Below are positions 1 through 7,235 of a DNA stretch of 15,553 nucleotides, piece by piece. Source of the stretch: Haloferacaceae archaeon PL-Br10_E2g29 (lineage in GTDB: Archaea; Halobacteriota; Halobacteria; Halobacteriales; Haloferacaceae); contig LKMS01000018.1 in NCBI GenBank assembly GCA_001563965.1, forward strand, positions 1-15,553, read 5' to 3'. A model generated the notes under the pieces. The model saw only the letters and a program-made list of their open reading frames with translations, had not been told where the DNA came from and searched no databases. The translations under genes were made by a program, and so were the position numbers. Within the stretch, counting starts at the first letter, position 1; each line of letters starts with the position of its first letter.

Positions 1-16
1 AATGTAGTCCGGTGAG

Positions 17-25
17 TATAATAAA
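17..25 (-). promoter_or_regulatory. TATA-like box at the left edge
   Basis: An AT-only run reads TTTATTATA on the minus strand, about 65 bp past the pilC stop codon. In haloarchaea such a box usually lies 25-30 bp upstream of the transcription start, so it would serve a minus-strand gene beginning just outside the window. Pilin genes often follow pilB-pilC, but nothing here shows what that gene is. The run also resembles a TATA box on the plus strand, but no credible plus-strand gene follows. Confidence 0.35.
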
Positions 26-87
26 GGGTTTCGTTTGTCCAGCGAATCAGCACTGGCTGAGATACCAACATGGAGTCGAAAACGGTA

Positions 88-2232
88 TTAGATGAGGCTG
101 AATGTAACGTAGGTCAAGACAAGCAGAATACCGGTGTGTTTGACACCATCGCGGATGCCACCTCCACCGAGCTGGCCTCCGACAAGGCCCGAACAGATGG
201 CCTGGATGATGGTCAGGTGGAAAAACAGCGACTCGTATGCACCGATGTCGACCTGTTCAAACTGGCCGAGTCCACCGACAGTCGGAACGGGGTCGGCGGT
301 CGCTCCATCGGTTGCTACCTGCTGGCCCGTCTCCTCTATCGCGGGAATAAATGAGATCGTGAGCACGACGACGATGCCCAAAAACACCAAGAAGGCGATG
401 TATATCACGATGAGATATGTCAACATCGCCTGCTTTCGCTCGCGGTTGAGAAGCCGGCTTGCACGAACCTCGTCGGCGGCTATGGACAACACCGGAGCGA
501 TATCACCGCTCGTGCGAAGTGCGTTTGTCACCAGTGTGACCGCGCGTGTGACGAGCGCCGAGCGAACCCGCCGATCCATTCGTTCGAGCGCCATTTCGAT
601 TTCCGCCCCCCACTGAATGTCACGCATTGTTCGAGTCAACTCCGGGCTGAGTTTACCGAGATCAGTCCCGGAAACCCGTCGGAATGCCGCAATCGCCGAC
701 ATCCCGGCCTGATTGAGGCTCGCAAAACGATCAAGAAAGTCGGGAATCTCGATTTCGATTTTTCGAGTGCGGCGCTTGTCGACCTCGTAGACGACCGCAT
801 AGGCGAAACAAACGATAATCAACACCTCAACGACCACCTTGTCGACGGCCGTGATTGCCGAAAAGATCAGTTCTTCAGCCCGCACCAAATTGGGATTCGA
901 CAGGAATACCGCTATCGCTTCAACCGCATTCTCAACGTAGAATCCGACAACGCCAGCGTGGTTCTGACGAATTTCTAACCCGAGCCAGACGAGTCCGAGC
1001 GGGATCGTGATCAGTCCGGTCAGCCACGGATTAGCAAACAGGGTGTTGATCGGCTCTCTGACCCACGACAGAATCTGTTCGAGTCGGTCGTAGACAATGA
1101 GCGCTTCGTACTGTTCGGCCCACTTTCCGTCGTAGCCGCCATCAGTAATGGTTTCTGGCTGTTGGCCAACCGTCTCCAGCGCCTCCTGTTCCCGTGAGTT
1201 TCCGGCGTCTGGGGCCTGCAGCGAAGTTGTCATACTATCAACATAGATGACGAACGCCGCCGTAACGAGCGGAATACCGACGAACGTGATGACCCGCATG
1301 ATGGTGAGCGTATCTTGAATGACCAACCCGATAACCGCCAGAATGGTGATCAAAAACAGCGGCCCGACGACGAGAACGGTCACGTAGGCCTCGGCGAATG
1401 CCGCCAACAGATCGAGGTACTGTTGTTGTTGCGATTCGGCCTCCTCCTTGTACCGTTCGTACTGCGCTTTGAGGTATTCGGGGAGATTTTGCCCGCTGGC
1501 TAGAACGCTTGCGAGGTTGTCCGTGAGTTCCGCCATGTTGTCCGAAGGCGTCCGCTCGCTCGTTCGTTCTAGGGCGGTGACGACATCGGTGCCAAAAACA
1601 TCGATGTCGCGAACGGTGATGCTGATTTCGTTTGCTGCCTCGCCGTACACCGCTTCGTGTTCGGAGAGAATGCGGAGAATCTGTGGAAACGCCATCCCGC
1701 TTCGAGAGAGCGCGTACATGAACGCAACCGTACGGGGAAGCGTCGCCTCGATTCTGGTTGCCCGCGAGTAGGCACGTTGTCCCAGAACGAACCACCGCAG
1801 TTCGTGGAGGAGCACTGCAACACTCACTGCCCCCAACAGGCTCACGCCTGTAGTGACGAGGACAACGATTGAGAGTGCGCTCCAGTCGACGGCCAAAATG
1901 GCTGGTGGCAACGTCATCAACAGCGTGCCCTCTGGAGTTGCCAACGCCGCTAGAATCGATGGAACAATGGCCACGCTCGCCGCACCGGTGATCAGTCCGC
2001 CGAGTACCGCATACAACACGGTTTGTGGGGCGAAAATATCGTACGACTTGTGTACATGTGCTGCGTCGAGTGTTGAGACACGGCGGCGACGACGCCGGCC
2101 GGTGTCAACGAAGTCGCTAAACAGGGCAACTGCAAGACCGTCGGCAACGACCGAGAGCCGATCGGAGAGAATCGGTAACACGGCGACAACACACAACAAC
2201 AGCGCGAGCAGCCCTGCAACTAACTGAATCAT
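88..2232 (-). CDS. pilC: Type IV pilus assembly membrane platform protein (tandem GspF/T2SSF domains)
   Basis: This 714-aa polytopic protein is the inner-membrane platform on which the partner ATPase would act to polymerise or retract pilin subunits. Two GspF/FlaJ-type helical domains are visible, at about residues 165-330 and 495-630. Each has a soluble helical part (with similar 'LPRTVAFMYALSRSGMAF' and 'IPDFLDRFASLNQAGMSAI' segments) followed by membrane helices. Further hydrophobic segments lie near 1-22, 71-95, 105-140, 403-420, 466-482 and 665-714. A hydrophilic linker (about 340-375) separates the halves, and a polar loop (about 633-665) precedes the last helices. The ATG overlaps the pilB stop by 4 bp (ATGA), so translation is probably coupled. 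Tandem duplication is the usual haloarchaeal PilC architecture. The archaellum protein FlaJ is a paralogue but is less likely, since no archaellin genes or fla accessory genes are present. The pilus it builds cannot be named because no pilin is in view. Confidence 0.88.
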   Translation of the reverse strand: MIQLVAGLLALLLCVVAVLPILSDRLSVVADGLAVALFSDFVDTGRRRRRRVSTLDAAHVHKSYDIFAPQTVLYAVLGGLITGAASVAIVPSILAALATPEGTLLMTLPPAILAVDWSALSIVVLVTTGVSLLGAVSVAVLLHELRWFVLGQRAYSRATRIEATLPRTVAFMYALSRSGMAFPQILRILSEHEAVYGEAANEISITVRDIDVFGTDVVTALERTSERTPSDNMAELTDNLASVLASGQNLPEYLKAQYERYKEEAESQQQQYLDLLAAFAEAYVTVLVVGPLFLITILAVIGLVIQDTLTIMRVITFVGIPLVTAAFVIYVDSMTTSLQAPDAGNSREQEALETVGQQPETITDGGYDGKWAEQYEALIVYDRLEQILSWVREPINTLFANPWLTGLITIPLGLVWLGLEIRQNHAGVVGFYVENAVEAIAVFLSNPNLVRAEELIFSAITAVDKVVVEVLIIVCFAYAVVYEVDKRRTRKIEIEIPDFLDRFASLNQAGMSAIAAFRRVSGTDLGKLSPELTRTMRDIQWGAEIEMALERMDRRVRSALVTRAVTLVTNALRTSGDIAPVLSIAADEVRASRLLNRERKQAMLTYLIVIYIAFLVFLGIVVVLTISFIPAIEETGQQVATDGATADPVPTVGGLGQFEQVDIGAYESLFFHLTIIQAICSGLVGGQLGGGGIRDGVKHTGILLVLTYVTFSLI

Positions 2233-3968
2233 ACGTTCTGGGCGGTATCCTCCGCCATCTGGTCGAGGTTGTCTGGTGCAACGTTACCGGTCTCTATTCG
2301 TTCGAGCACCCGGTCGGGATCCGCATAGTACTCGTTAATGAGCGCGGTGAACCGCCGGTACTCGTTGACACCTTGCTCTTGGAGGAACGACAAGAACCGT
2401 TGTCGGTTTCGAATCTCTTCGAGCAACTCTTTACGGCTCCACCCCCGTTCGTCTTGAATCTCGTCAAGGAGTTGGCTGTCATTCTGTGCGAACGTGTCGG
2501 TGTTCGGGTTCCATTGGAACGTCGAGGCGTAGTCGAGTTCCCCAGTTCGCTGGTCGATGCCGCGAAGTTCGCCGATTACCTCCGCCCGTCGTACCCGTTC
2601 GTTGTCCATCCGTTTTTGCGTTTGAATCGATATCATATCGAGCGACTGCACCATTGCCCGGGGAACGTTGATCGGTTCGTTTTCGAGCCGGTTGATCGCC
2701 GTCTCGATGGAGTCTGCGTGAAGCGTCGAGAACGTGGTGTGGCCGGTGTTCATCGCCTGGAACAACGTCACCGCCTCGGCCCCACGAACCTCGCCGACAA
2801 TAATGTACTCAGGGCGGTGACGAAGCGCAGAACGGAGCAGATCGTACATGTCGATGTTCGTCCCTTCGCTGAGCCGTTCACGGGTGATCGACGAGAGCCA
2901 GTTGTCGTGATACAACGAGAGTTCGCGGGTATCCTCGATCGTCAACACCTTCGAGCGCGGTGGAATGAACATCGAAACCGCGTTCATCGAGGTTGTTTTC
3001 CCCGAGGCCGTCCCACCGGCAAAAATCAGGCTCTTGTTGTGCTCGATACAGAGCCAGAAGTACGCCATCTGTTCGACGCTGAACGTCCCGTAGTTGATGA
3101 GATCGATCGGTGTCATCGGATCTTCGGCATACTGCCGGATGGTAAATGCCGATCCGCGTGGCGTCACCTCACGACCGAGAGAGATCTCCGCACGCGACCC
3201 GTCTTGCAGCGTTGCTTCGACCATTGGATCACCGATACTGATGTGCTGGCCGGACTGCTGGGCAAGCCGAACAACGAAGTTGTCGAGTTCCGCCTCCTCG
3301 AAGACGATGTTTGTTTTTATATCCTTGTACGAGTCGTGATAGACAAAAATCGGAAGATCATACCCGTCACACGAGATATCCTCGATGTGTTTGTCTTCCA
3401 ACAACGGATCGATCCGACCGTAGCCACGGAAATCACGAATCAGATAATAAAACAGCGCGTGAAACGTCCGCATTTCCAGACGCACCCCGTAGCTTTCGAT
3501 CAGCCGGGTCAGCTCTTCGATGAGCGTTTCTTCGACAGACGTTCCATCTTCGGGCCGGTAGAGGAGTGGTGCGCGAATGTCCTCCTGGAGGCGAGCGAGC
3601 AGCTCTAACTCAAACCGATCAAGATCGGGTTCGACGACGTTGTACAGGTGCTCGCTCTCCTCGTCATTGTACGTGATCACAACGTAGGCAAACGGAGCGT
3701 TGACCCAGTAGCGTTCGATCTCTTCTTCTCCGGGAGGTGCCTCAAATGTTGCAAGTGGCGGATCCAACGCGGGGCGATAGGGCCGTACATCGAGCGACAA
3801 ACCGGTAATAATGCGGGCGGCCAACGAGAGCCGATACCGAAGTTTTTCGAGGCGACCGGGTTTGTCCGCACCGTTTTGTCGGAACGGAGCGTCGTGGCCG
3901 GCAAACGAGTCGCCGTCTGTCGTCGAGCTGTGTGCTTTTTGTCCGTGTGACCGTCCCGAATTTGACAT
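2229..3968 (-). CDS. pilB: Type IV pilus assembly ATPase (type II/IV secretion ATPase family)
   Basis: This 579-aa cytoplasmic hexameric ATPase would power pilus assembly through the downstream PilC. All four family boxes are intact: Walker A GGTASGKT at residues 318-325 (Lys324), the Asp box VLTIEDTREL at 341-350, Walker B YIIVGEVRG at 388-396 (Glu393), and the His box TGHTTFSTLHAD at 408-419. Residues 1-40 are hydrophilic and low in order, residues about 85-290 form the N-terminal domain, and the acidic tail after about 470 is a C-terminal extension common in haloarchaeal PilB. The ATG at 3968 is the first in the open frame and lies about 40 bp downstream of a TATA-like box. It is the first gene of the two-gene operon. 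Alternatives are the archaellum ATPase FlaI or a secretion ATPase, which are disfavoured by the long C-terminal extension and the lack of fla genes. Confidence 0.92.
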   Translation of the reverse strand: MSNSGRSHGQKAHSSTTDGDSFAGHDAPFRQNGADKPGRLEKLRYRLSLAARIITGLSLDVRPYRPALDPPLATFEAPPGEEEIERYWVNAPFAYVVITYNDEESEHLYNVVEPDLDRFELELLARLQEDIRAPLLYRPEDGTSVEETLIEELTRLIESYGVRLEMRTFHALFYYLIRDFRGYGRIDPLLEDKHIEDISCDGYDLPIFVYHDSYKDIKTNIVFEEAELDNFVVRLAQQSGQHISIGDPMVEATLQDGSRAEISLGREVTPRGSAFTIRQYAEDPMTPIDLINYGTFSVEQMAYFWLCIEHNKSLIFAGGTASGKTTSMNAVSMFIPPRSKVLTIEDTRELSLYHDNWLSSITRERLSEGTNIDMYDLLRSALRHRPEYIIVGEVRGAEAVTLFQAMNTGHTTFSTLHADSIETAINRLENEPINVPRAMVQSLDMISIQTQKRMDNERVRRAEVIGELRGIDQRTGELDYASTFQWNPNTDTFAQNDSQLLDEIQDERGWSRKELLEEIRNRQRFLSFLQEQGVNEYRRFTALINEYYADPDRVLERIETGNVAPDNLDQMAEDTAQNV

Positions 3969-4002
3969 GATTACGATTCCATTCGTACGGATGTAGTGGA
4001 AC

Positions 4003-4016
4003 CTATTTAAATTTAA
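4003..4016 (-). promoter_or_regulatory. TATA-like promoter of pilB-pilC
   Basis: On the minus strand this reads TTAAATTTAAATAG, the most AT-rich run in the 114-bp gap between the HD-protein stop and the pilB ATG. Its spacing (about 35-48 bp before the ATG) predicts a transcript with a leader of roughly 10-20 nt. No Shine-Dalgarno is evident before the ATG. Confidence 0.6.
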
Positions 4017-4082
4017 CAGGTAGTCAGCGCACGCAGGCGCCTGTGACGACTGTCGGAATCGACGATAATGAGCGGTGAACGC

Positions 4083-4892
4083 TCAGAGTTCGATTCGCTC
4101 AACAAGTCGGTCGGTCTCTTTCGTGTTGATTGCGACGATCCGAACCGCATCTTCGAGCAATGAGTCGGTGAGTTTCGCTTTCAACAGCGTATCGACCTGG
4201 TAGACGCCTGCGGCGTTGTTCATTTCGATTTCGATCAACACCGGAACCGAGTCACCAGCGAGGATGCGAACCGATTCGATTGCTTGGCTCGAGATCGTGT
4301 TGATTCCACGCCCACCTTTTTCATAGGGTACCCGTGAACGGCCGCGTTCCATATCGAGGCCGTCGGCGACGCGGATCACACCCGCCTCCATCGTCAACGG
4401 CGTCTCCTCGGTGTGATGGCACAAAATGGCATGAAGCACCTCACTTTTGACGTTGACCGCAGTTTCGGTGTCATAAAAATCGAAAAGCAGCCGATCGAGA
4501 ATATCGGCGGCCAGCGGAATCGAATAGTACGAGTGATCCGTCCGGTGAACCACGTGGCCGATGTCATGGAGGGTTGCAGCCAGTGCAAGAATAACCGGTT
4601 CGAACGCGTCATCGAGTCCCTGATCGGCTGCACCGTTGAACTCAACGCCGGCGTCTTTGAGTAGTTCGTAGAGTCGAAGCGCGTAGTCACGAACGATCTT
4701 GATGTGTTTTGTGCCGTGGTCGCTGTACCGAAGCCGGCCAACCGGGTTGATGTTCTGCGCGCGGAGATATGCTGTAATTTCGGGATCCGAAAGAAGCGTC
4801 GGGAGCAGTTCGTTGAGTTTCTCGTCGGCGAATGCGTGGTCCGCGTCCGGGTCATACTGGATGTGTGTCTCGTCGGTGTCAGCGGTCGTCAT
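4083..4892 (-). CDS. HD-domain metal-dependent phosphohydrolase
   Basis: This 269-aa soluble protein has a complete HD-superfamily metal site. It comprises HGTKH (His59/His63), LHDIGH (His109-Asp110, His113), the LCHHTEE segment (His159/His160) and RVADGLD (Asp177/Asp180). HD proteins hydrolyse phosphomonoesters or phosphodiesters such as nucleotides and cyclic nucleotides; the substrate here is not evident. The C-terminal 80 residues form a separate segment after the HD domain. I chose the ATG at 4892 (MTTADTDETH) because an upstream ATG at 4970 would add 26 very basic residues unlike any haloarchaeal N terminus. A T-rich run lies about 25 bp before 4892. It lies about 96 bp downstream of the peroxiredoxin gene on the same strand, so read-through transcription is possible, but a functional link is not shown. 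Confidence 0.83.
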   Translation of the reverse strand: MTTADTDETHIQYDPDADHAFADEKLNELLPTLLSDPEITAYLRAQNINPVGRLRYSDHGTKHIKIVRDYALRLYELLKDAGVEFNGAADQGLDDAFEPVILALAATLHDIGHVVHRTDHSYYSIPLAADILDRLLFDFYDTETAVNVKSEVLHAILCHHTEETPLTMEAGVIRVADGLDMERGRSRVPYEKGGRGINTISSQAIESVRILAGDSVPVLIEIEMNNAAGVYQVDTLLKAKLTDSLLEDAVRIVAINTKETDRLVERIEL

Positions 4893-4988
4893 TACCGACC
4901 GTACCTTCGCCCGCCTCAAAAACGCTCGCTTCACGTGCGAGAGACTCCTTTGGTGACAATCTCGGGACATTCGGTCCGCTCTACTAGT

Positions 4989-5465
4989 TCAATCGAGGCG
5001 AGAAACTGCCTCGGCAACCGCGTCGTAATCGGGTTCTTGACCCGGATTGTCCGCCCGCCACACGTAGGCGATGTCGCCGTCGGTGTCGATGACGAAAACC
5101 GCTCGCTGGGCGACCGCCGGCAACGCGATGTGTTCCCAGTTCTCGGCAACGTCGTAGGCGGCGATGATGGCGCCGTCGTTGTCGCTTATCAGGTCAAACG
5201 ACAGGTCGTTTTCCGCACGAAACCGAGCTAACGCGTAGGGGAGATCCGTGCTGATTCCGAAAACCGTCGCGCCAAGGTCACCAAACCGGTGAATGTCGTC
5301 GCGGAACGTACACAGTTCGGTGGTACAGGTCGTCGAGAACGCCGCGGGGAAAAATGCGAGAACAAGCGAGCCGTCGCCGAGTGCGTCCGACAGGCTGAAC
5401 GGTTCGGTTTCGTCGCCAACGCGCGGTGCAGTGAATGTCGGGGCGGTGTTGCCGATATCGACCAT
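4989..5465 (-). CDS. Peroxiredoxin (AhpC/TSA, PrxQ/BCP-like)
   Basis: This 158-aa thiol peroxidase would reduce hydrogen peroxide or organic peroxides using a cytoplasmic thiol donor. The active-site segment PAAFSTTCTTELC gives the family signature P40-x3-S44-x2-C47, with Cys47 as the peroxidatic cysteine (Ser replacing the more common Thr). A second cysteine, Cys52, sits five residues later, the CX4C spacing seen in the PrxQ/BCP subfamily. Arg121 matches the conserved catalytic arginine. Length fits the family (about 150-160 aa) and the protein is complete. It is divergent from tatA, with a 198-bp gap between the two starts. AhpE-type one-Cys function is an alternative if Cys52 does not act as the resolving cysteine. 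Confidence 0.88.
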   Translation of the reverse strand: MVDIGNTAPTFTAPRVGDETEPFSLSDALGDGSLVLAFFPAAFSTTCTTELCTFRDDIHRFGDLGATVFGISTDLPYALARFRAENDLSFDLISDNDGAIIAAYDVAENWEHIALPAVAQRAVFVIDTDGDIAYVWRADNPGQEPDYDAVAEAVSRLD

Positions 5466-5629
5466 ACAAATGCTCTTACGACAGAGGCGTTGAAGATTGT
5501 GGTTGTCTTGGTCGAAATCCTGTGCACCGCAGGGAACTTTTGAGCAACGCGGCGAACGGATTTCGACTGTATTGACCCACTACCAGACAAGTGAACCGAC
5601 CGAATCGCACAAGCACTTCGAGCAAAAAG

Positions 5630-5637
5630 CCTATAAT
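5630..5637 (+). promoter_or_regulatory. TATA-like promoter of tatA
   Basis: The run CCTATAAT lies 27-34 bp before the tatA ATG at 5664, the spacing expected for a leaderless or near-leaderless haloarchaeal transcript. An A-rich stretch (AAAAA, 5624-5628) immediately precedes it where a BRE-type element would sit. It is the only clear box in the 198-bp divergent region 5466-5663; I see no equally good box for the peroxiredoxin. Confidence 0.6.
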
Positions 5638-5663
5638 CAGCACTGGGTTATCTGTGGATAGAT

Positions 5664-5978
5664 ATGGTTAGTCCGATTCCACTGTTCGGCCCCGTCGGCC
5701 CAGAAGTGCTCGTCATCCTGCTCGTGCTCGTGTTGCTGTTTGGCGCGAACAAGATTCCCAAACTCGCCCGCTCGACCGGCCAAGCGATGGGCGAGTTCAA
5801 AAAGGGTCGTGAAGACATCGAAGATGAACTCAAAGATATGGCCGACCCGGATTCGGGGAGTTCGGACGACGAACCGGAGCCCGACTCGGTCTTTGACGAT
5901 GAGGAGTCCGTGTTCGACGAAGAAACCGAGACGACCGAGACGACCGAGACCGCCGAAGCAACCGAAAAGAACAACTAA
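5664..5978 (+). CDS. tatA: Twin-arginine translocase subunit TatA/TatE family
   Basis: This 104-aa protein has the TatA layout. A short N-terminal extracellular stretch is followed by one membrane helix (about residues 14-27, GPEVLVILLVLVLLFG), the Phe-Gly hinge (26-27), and an amphipathic helix with basic residues (KIPKLARSTGQAMGEFKKG, about 30-48). An acidic unstructured tail (52-104) completes it. TatA oligomers form the size-variable pore through which folded twin-arginine proteins cross the membrane; haloarchaea route many secreted proteins this way. No tatC is present in the window, so the partner must lie elsewhere. The tail includes a Glu-Thr-Thr repeat encoded by three copies of a 9-bp unit. 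A TatB-like role cannot be excluded, but haloarchaea generally use TatA-type subunits. Confidence 0.92.
   Translation: MVSPIPLFGPVGPEVLVILLVLVLLFGANKIPKLARSTGQAMGEFKKGREDIEDELKDMADPDSGSSDDEPEPDSVFDDEESVFDEETETTETTETAEATEKNN
5925..5951 (+). repeat. Three-copy 9-bp tandem repeat within the tatA tail
   Basis: The unit ACCGAGACG occurs twice perfectly and a third time with one change (ACCGAGACC). It encodes a Thr-Glu-Thr repeat in the acidic C-terminal tail. Being a multiple of three, copy-number change would lengthen or shorten the tail without breaking the frame. Confidence 0.8.
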
Positions 5979-6021
5979 CGCTCCACGTGGGCCGACTGCG
6001 GCGCGGGCTGTCTGTTTCTTG

Positions 6022-6094
6022 GGGCATGTGGCCTAGTGGATAGGGCGAGCGGTTCCTAACTGCTCGATCGTGGGTTCGAATCCCACCATGCCTG
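6022..6094 (+). tRNA. tRNA-Arg (anticodon CCU)
   Basis: A full cloverleaf folds by eye. The acceptor stem pairs 6022-6028 with 6087-6093, with a G-U closing pair and G6094 as discriminator. The D arm pairs GCCT (6031-6034) with GGGC (6043-6046), and the anticodon stem pairs 6048-6052 with 6060-6064. The anticodon CCT sits at 6055-6057 in the loop TTCCTAA, and the T arm is GTGGG-TTCGAAT-CCCAC (6070-6086). There is no intron and no encoded CCA. It would read AGG codons. The 43 bp between tatA and the tRNA contain no AT-rich box at the usual position, so it may be processed from the tatA transcript. Confidence 0.95.
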
Positions 6095-6201
6095 TTTCTT
6101 CCTTGCGCCAGTCACAGCCATGGTTGCCCTCGTTGTTATACTCGCTGGGATCCCATCACCCCCGTTCCCAACGTTTCAAACTAATCACTACCCTCACTGA
6201 A

Positions 6202-6549
6202 TCACCGGAACGGCCGCGTCACGAGGAGATGGTAGTCCTCGTGTGAGTCGTAGCCGCGGAACAGGAGGCTGTTGGTCACCACGCTCACGCTCGACCCACC
6301 CATTGCGAGTCCGGCCAGCGCGGGATTGAGCAGACCAAGCGAAGCGATCGGAATGAGCGTCGCGTTGTAGGCAAACGCCCAAAACAGATTCTGTCGAACC
6401 TTCGAAATCGTCGCCTCCGACAGCCGGATGACTTTCAGCACGTCCGCGGGGTCGTCGCGCATGAGCTTTCGGTTGCCGACGAGCGTCTCGCCGAAATCGG
6501 TTGTCGCGCGAATTCCGTGACCGGGGACGTTCTCGAATGTGGTTATGGA
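6202..6549 (-). pseudogene. copA: Relic of a CopA-type copper-exporting P-type ATPase (internally deleted)
   Basis: The frame after an in-frame TGA at 6550-6552 encodes 115 residues from two separated parts of a heavy-metal P1B ATPase. The first part, FENVPGHGIRATT followed by GETLVGNRKLM, matches the nucleotide-binding domain (GxG and VGNR region). It runs directly into RDDPADVLKVIRLSEATISK and QNLFWAFAYN, then SSVSVVTNSLLFR, which are the segment before the last two membrane helices and those helices. The phosphorylation-domain hinge (TGD and GDGxNDxP), which should lie between, is missing. So is everything N-terminal to the nucleotide-binding domain, including the CPC membrane site and the DKTGT phosphorylation motif. 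The join falls at Leu-Met-Arg, a tripeptide that family members carry at both borders. It cannot pump metal. It sits just downstream of the metal regulator, where an intact copA would be expected. Confidence 0.85.
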
Positions 6550-6576
6550 TCAAAAGTGAAGCTGAGTGCAGCCGAC

Positions 6577-6586
6577 TGATTCGAAA
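6577..6586 (-). promoter_or_regulatory. TTTCGAATCA element, possible old copA operator
   Basis: The 10-mer TTTCGAATCA (minus strand) lies in the 40 bp between the regulator stop and the copA relic. The same 10-mer occurs upstream of the regulator at 7225-7234. A second shared 9-mer, CTTCACTTT, is at 6553-6561 here and 7232-7240 there. Repetition at two regulatory positions of one locus suggests a binding site of the neighbouring TRASH regulator. This is inference from sequence sharing. Confidence 0.4.
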
Positions 6587-6589
6587 TCG

Positions 6590-7177
6590 CTACACCCCCT
6601 CGCTCAGCCGGTCGAATCGTGCCTCGAAGTTGCCCAGACAGGAGCCACAGCAGAAGTGATACTGTGTGCCGTCAATAACGCTGGTCTCGCCGTCACTCGT
6701 CACCGGGTTACCACACTCATCGCAGTCGACAGCAAGGGTGACTTCGGCAACCTGCGGCATCCACGTCGCTTCCGACAACAAGCGAACGTCGATGTCGCGG
6801 AGGGCGTCGGTATCAACGTCTGCAAGCAATCCGTCGATGCCGTCCGCACCGAGCGTTGCGTGGATGATGACGTGTGCGTCAGCCGTGACGTACCGGTGTT
6901 CGACGCGTTCGCGGTCGGCAACCCCGTCGACAACCTCGGTGGTCTGGCCGGGATGAACCGCGAGATCGACGAGCACTTCGGTGCCGCCACGGAGGGCAGT
7001 CGAGTCGAGATCCAGCGTGAACGAGTTGATCACGCCGAGCGATTCGAGTCGACGAATCCGGTCGGCAACGGCTGGGGCCGACAGATCGACATGATCGGCA
7101 ATATCGCTGTAGGGACGTCGGGCGTTTTCGAGCAGCAACTGGATAATCGTCCGGTCGATGTCGTCGAGATCACGCAT
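6590..7177 (-). CDS. Lrp/AsnC-type HTH regulator with C-terminal TRASH metal-binding domain (probable copper sensor)
   Basis: This 195-aa cytoplasmic transcription factor begins with an AsnC-type winged helix-turn-helix (residues about 3-52, LDDIDRTIIQLLLENAR followed by SDIADHVDLSAPAVADRIRRLE). A central region (about 55-145) resembles a degenerate Lrp effector domain. The C-terminal TRASH zinc-finger-like motif (about 150-190) has Cys152-x2-Cys155, then Cys176/Cys177 and Cys180. TRASH domains bind metals, and haloarchaeal proteins of this architecture (Halobacterium VNG1179C type) control the copper exporter CopA. The family and the copA relic next door therefore both point to copper. All motif cysteines and the HTH are intact, so the regulator looks functional although its neighbouring target is destroyed. 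It could be acting on a distant exporter or metallochaperone gene. Confidence 0.85.
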   Translation of the reverse strand: MRDLDDIDRTIIQLLLENARRPYSDIADHVDLSAPAVADRIRRLESLGVINSFTLDLDSTALRGGTEVLVDLAVHPGQTTEVVDGVADRERVEHRYVTADAHVIIHATLGADGIDGLLADVDTDALRDIDVRLLSEATWMPQVAEVTLAVDCDECGNPVTSDGETSVIDGTQYHFCCGSCLGNFEARFDRLSEGV

Positions 7178-7208
7178 AGGCAGTTACAGATGGCCCGGAA
7201 GCCTGTAG

Positions 7209-7235
7209 CTTTCGACACCAGTTTTGATTCGAAAG
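7209..7235 (-). promoter_or_regulatory. Inverted repeat upstream of the TRASH regulator (possible autoregulatory operator)
   Basis: Perfect 7-bp arms CTTTCGA (7209-7215) and TCGAAAG (7229-7235) flank a 13-bp spacer, 32-58 bp upstream of the regulator ATG. The promoter-distal arm overlaps the TTTCGAATCA element shared with the copA relic. The symmetry and position suit a dimeric Lrp-type repressor or activator controlling its own gene; no binding evidence is available from sequence alone. Confidence 0.4.

Noticed and set aside
70..354. 94-aa acidic plus-strand frame at the left end, downstream of a TATA-like run
   Set aside because: It is antisense to the conserved C-terminal membrane part of PilC, and its acidity is a mirror effect; no domain is recognisable.
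2373..3608. 411-aa plus-strand open frame opposite pilB
   Set aside because: It lies wholly within pilB, which has all ATPase motifs; the plus-strand product is Arg/Val/Phe-rich and non-acidic, a mirror of a high-GC gene.
4893..4970. 26-residue N-terminal extension of the HD protein
   Set aside because: Very basic residues with no family counterpart; the inner ATG at 4892 gives a typical acidic N terminus with a T-rich box upstream.
6022..6201. tRNA gene as an integration site (genomic island boundary)
   Set aside because: No integrase, no partial tRNA copy and no compositional change are visible; the 9-bp flanking repeat alone is too short to support it.
6194..6553. 119-aa minus-strand frame starting MIHNHIRER
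   Set aside because: It is a frame-shifted, Arg-rich reading of the copA relic; the true relic frame gives clear P-type ATPase residues.
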